Under the pieces are notes generated by a model that saw only the letters and a program-made list of their open reading frames with translations, searched no databases and was not told where the DNA came from. Below, piece by piece: positions 62,101 to 64,000 of a DNA stretch of 64,000 nt. How positions within the stretch are numbered: the stretch's first letter is position 1; each line of letters opens with the position of its first letter. The DNA lies in the NCBI GenBank assembly GCA_017506865.1, contig JAFCMP010000181.1, positions 1 through 64,000 on the forward strand, read 5' to 3'. The DNA is from Tribonema minus (lineage: Eukaryota; Sar; Xanthophyceae; Tribonematales; Tribonemataceae). The translations under genes and the position numbers were made by a program.

Positions 62101-64000
62101 ACGGAGGCGCAACCGGTCAAATTGCTGCCGTCACCCCCAGTGGCGGCTCTGGCACGGGATACACTTATCAGTGGGGGGCTGGCATCTCAAGCCCAACCGT
62201 GAATGCCACGAAGACGGGACTGGCAGCCGGCACGTACACTCTTGTTATCACAGACAGCGTCTCCGCTACGAAGACAGTGACCTTCACAGTGACGGAAAAT
62301 CCAGTGATTAGCTACACCGGAGGCGCAATCACGAGCGTTCTAATCAACGGTGGCAGCACAGGTCAAATTGCTGCCGTCACCCCCAGCGGTGGTTCAGGCA
62401 CTGGATACACATACCAATGGGGTGCTGGCATCTCGAGTCCTACTGTGAACGCCACAAAGACGGGCCTGGTGGCCGGCACGTACACTCTTGTTGTCACAGA
62501 CAGCGTCTCAGCAACAAAAACAATTACATTCACGATCACCCAGAACCCTGTGATAACTTACAGTGGAGGCGCGATCACGGGAGTGCTGATCAACGGAGCG
62601 GCTACCGGTGCTATCGCATCTGTGACTCCCAGTGGTGGTTCCGGCACGGGATACACGTATCAGTGGGGGGCTGGCATCTCGAGTCCAACTGTGAATGCCA
62701 CAAAAACTGGCTTGGCGGCCGGCACCTACAGCCTGGTCATCACGGACAGCGTCTCAGCGACAAAAACCGTCACGTTCACGATTACGCAGAACCCCGTCAT
62801 CTCATACACGGGCGGGACAGTGACCAATGTGCTCATTAACGGAGGAAGCACGGGCCAAATCGGAGCCGTCACCCCCAGCGGCGGCTCAGGGACGGGGTAC
62901 ACATACCAGTGGGGGGCTGGAGTTGCAAGCCCCACTGTGAACGCTGCGAAGACAGGTCTGACCGCCGGCACGTACACTCTAGTGATTACGGACAGCGTCT
63001 CCGCAACGAAGTCGATCTCCTTCACAGTCACACAAAATCAGGTCATCACAACGAGCGGCGGCAGTGTCACCAATACCAGCGGCGGCGCAGCTAATGGATC
63101 CATCGCGCCGGTCGTCCCCTCTGGCGGAACTGGTGTTTACACATTCTCGTGGGGCTCCGGGATCGCTAGCCCGACGGTGAACGCCACCAAGACAGGCGTT
63201 GCTCCCGGCACATACTCCCTGACAGTCTCCGATGACGCCGGCGCGACGAAAGTAGTCAGCTTCACCGTCGCCGCCGCACCATTTGGTGCGAGTGTCACAA
63301 TCTCATCTCTTGCAGCCACCTCCGCCTCCCTCTCCGTGGTAATCTCAACACTGGGGACTGATGCGAGCTACTCGTACGTCCTGAGCCGCACGAGTACGAA
63401 CTCAAGCTCTGCTGACATGATAGACTGCGGCACCTGTGCGGCGCAGACCACATCACAGAACGTTGACGTCACCGGATTTTCGCCGAACATGACGTACTAC
63501 CTGTGGGTGCGAGCGAAGAACACGTCGACAGGTGCTTACAGTCTTATGACGACAACATCCAGGTCTATACACCTCGCAAACGCGCCAACCCTGACTCCTG
63601 GCTCAATTGTGGGATGCGCCGCGGGACGGACAAACGGTTCTATCGGAGAGACGTCCGTGTCCGGCGGCACACCTCCCTACACCACAGTATCCTGGGCGTC
63701 GTCCGCTGGCGCATCTACCATCGCTTCCCAGACATTTGCCGCCAAGACAGGGCTTGCAGCTGGCACTTACACTCTCTCAGTGACTGATTCAGCAGGAGGC
63801 GAAGCGAGCATCATCTACGTTGTGCCTTCCGTGCCGCAGCTCACTCTCGTCTCGAGCACTTCGACGGCTGCCAGCGACACGAACAGCGCAGACGGCTCCG
63901 CCACCGTGAATGTCACCGGCGGCACAGGCACATTGACATTCAAATGGTACACCAAAGGCGTGCTGCTGACAAGCGTCACAGCGACTGCGACCCTGCTGGA
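59163..64000 (+). CDS. Second giant modular surface protein, paralog of the 46216 gene, runs off the right edge
   Basis: At least 1612 residues from the ATG at 59163; the frame was checked at several points and stays open to the edge. Its order copies the first giant gene with fewer modules. Four FnIII-like units (59163-60115) come first, then one seven-bladed FG-GAP propeller (60120-61300; YGTAVAVDDGSNYAVITG, DSFGRCVAVSGTYAILGS). Eight SprB-type units of about 243 bp follow (61311-63290), then an FnIII unit, a SprB unit and the start of an Ig-like unit. It is likely part of the same surface layer as its neighbour. The missing end cannot be judged. Confidence 0.9.
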   Translation, partial: MSTPSGGTITVSNITPLTCDTTITMTTLGAAGSWNYFLSTCATNARTGTMTNLRGITGQTASQAQPVYGLTPSTTQYLFLRAQKVSDLTYTVMTTTTTGTTLTTTSGVAPAGGTIGTPTSVTNTGASTFVTITTMGTNSEYQYLVSSSPTNSTGGTMTNLKALLAQPTSQSVTFSYLVPGTTRYLFSRAQNLRTGAYTFLTTTGVALTTPTSGVAPTGGSISVTSSFSSTGVATVTMTTLGTNANYVYYLSRCATNSTGGTMINVYRLAAQTASQTAYPAGLTMATTQYLFVRAQNSITGVYTVMTASGVAITTSAVSINYQTAALTCNEPPPDTGYIKYGTAVAVDDGSNYAVITGTRAAYGLSSAGGAYVLELDANGEWDTNAILVPTDVATSDSFGRCVAVSGTYAILGSQCDVGGRLNAGAAYMFERIAGTWTQTTKLVASDVCPGDNFGIAVSVSGTYAIVGATTRYQLGVASSGGAYIFERNVTTGTWEQKATLFPSDVPTGAYFGAGICISGTYAIVGAYNKNTAAGGAYIFERNSTSGAWEEKAILAASDPAANMKFGKAVSIDGNYAVVAAEGKTVTALSNVGGAYVFERVSGTWGQVAMLDNPDPTASDYFGISVSVSGVYAVVGCYLNDPSSKSGAGSTYLFKRSPTTGLWPFVKEWTANDGLASDNMGGSVSIAGTHVVSGASFKTSAGVTIMGGAYMFEVPPPITYTGGAVTNVVTNGGSTGAIAAITLAGGTGTYTPTWSSSTGATTGLSGVGAKTALLAGTYTLSVLDSQSTPTSSVFTFVVTEPPVIVVSGGSITNVLINGQSTGAIAAVTVSGGTGTGYTYSWSAGITNPTVNAAKTGLPAATYTLIVTDSGGGTKTTAFTIAQNSVISYTGGAITSVLINGGATGAIASVTPTGGSGTGYTYAWGAGIANPTVNAAKTGLVAGTYTLVITDSVSATKSISFTVTQNAVIAYTGGAVTNVLINGGATGQIAAVTPSGGSGTGYTYQWGAGISSPTVNATKTGLAAGTYTLVITDSVSATKTVTFTVTENPVISYTGGAITSVLINGGSTGQIAAVTPSGGSGTGYTYQWGAGISSPTVNATKTGLVAGTYTLVVTDSVSATKTITFTITQNPVITYSGGAITGVLINGAATGAIASVTPSGGSGTGYTYQWGAGISSPTVNATKTGLAAGTYSLVITDSVSATKTVTFTITQNPVISYTGGTVTNVLINGGSTGQIGAVTPSGGSGTGYTYQWGAGVASPTVNAAKTGLTAGTYTLVITDSVSATKSISFTVTQNQVITTSGGSVTNTSGGAANGSIAPVVPSGGTGVYTFSWGSGIASPTVNATKTGVAPGTYSLTVSDDAGATKVVSFTVAAAPFGASVTISSLAATSASLSVVISTLGTDASYSYVLSRTSTNSSSADMIDCGTCAAQTTSQNVDVTGFSPNMTYYLWVRAKNTSTGAYSLMTTTSRSIHLANAPTLTPGSIVGCAAGRTNGSIGETSVSGGTPPYTTVSWASSAGASTIASQTFAAKTGLAAGTYTLSVTDSAGGEASIIYVVPSVPQLTLVSSTSTAASDTNSADGSATVNVTGGTGTLTFKWYTKGVLLTSVTATATLL
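61311..63290 (+). repeat. Array of eight tandem 243-bp SprB-like repeats in the second giant gene
   Basis: Units 3-7 are closest (VISYTGGAITSVLINGG ... GTYTLVITDSVSATK). Units 1, 2 and 8 are divergent caps. The unit is three residues shorter than in the first giant gene, with GAGISSPTVNATKTG in place of GTYAVASPTVNATKTG. Confidence 0.85.

Overview
The window looks like part of the genome of a large eukaryotic DNA virus, or a viral region carried by an alga. About 50 genes lie tightly packed on both strands, with gaps usually of 10-200 bp and several end overlaps, at fairly high GC. Many genes are eukaryote-like but free-standing: a histone H4 fusion, HSF-type, AN1 and SWIB domains, a ubiquitin protease, F-box-like proteins and EF-hands. 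They sit beside nucleotide-metabolism genes typical of large viruses (class II ribonucleotide reductase, dNMP kinase, SF2 helicase, DNA methyltransferase) and huge repeat-rich surface proteins. No capsid, polymerase or packaging gene lies in these 64 kb, so the viral call rests on gene content and layout. Proteins with signal peptides followed by Phe, one of them a ClpP, suggest a host alga with a complex plastid. That is inference.

Layout. 1-3.7 kb: a partial protein with RNA polymerase II CTD-like heptads, a secreted thioredoxin-fold protein, a fibronectin III membrane protein and an HSF-type DNA-binding protein. 4-9.7 kb: a large deubiquitinase divergent from an adenosylcobalamin-dependent ribonucleotide reductase split by two short GT-AG introns. 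9.9-15.5 kb: GH5 glycosidase, a mucin-like secreted protein, an MT-A70/SWIB fusion, a class 3 lipase and an AN1 zinc finger. 15.6-19.7 kb: a histone H4-cysteine protease fusion, an HMG/YABBY-like protein and a LAGLIDADG endonuclease. 19.7-26.1 kb: a cellulose-synthase-like glycosyltransferase, dNMP kinase, thioredoxin and ClpP. 26.1-38.2 kb: surface and fibre-like proteins and two F-box-like paralogs. 38.2-46 kb: LRR protein, EF-hand protein, cytosine methyltransferase, SF2 helicase and a tyrosine recombinase resembling telomere resolvases. 46.2-64 kb: two giant tandem paralogs made of fibronectin-like, FG-GAP propeller and SprB-type repeats. The first is about 4257 aa; the second runs off the right edge.

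Themes. One set acts on chromatin and transcription (H4 fusion, MT-A70/SWIB, HSF, HMG-like, CTD-like heptads, DNA methylation). A second acts on ubiquitin and proteostasis (USP, two F-box-like, AN1, Ulp-like protease, ClpP). A third makes or cuts polysaccharide (GT2 and GH5). A fourth builds an elaborate exterior. Two non-coding signals recur before genes: an A-rich TGAAAAATRTTG-type motif close to start codons and a more distal CAACTGGGA / TCCCAGTTTG element. Gene starts were set at ATG codons; some remain ambiguous and are noted.
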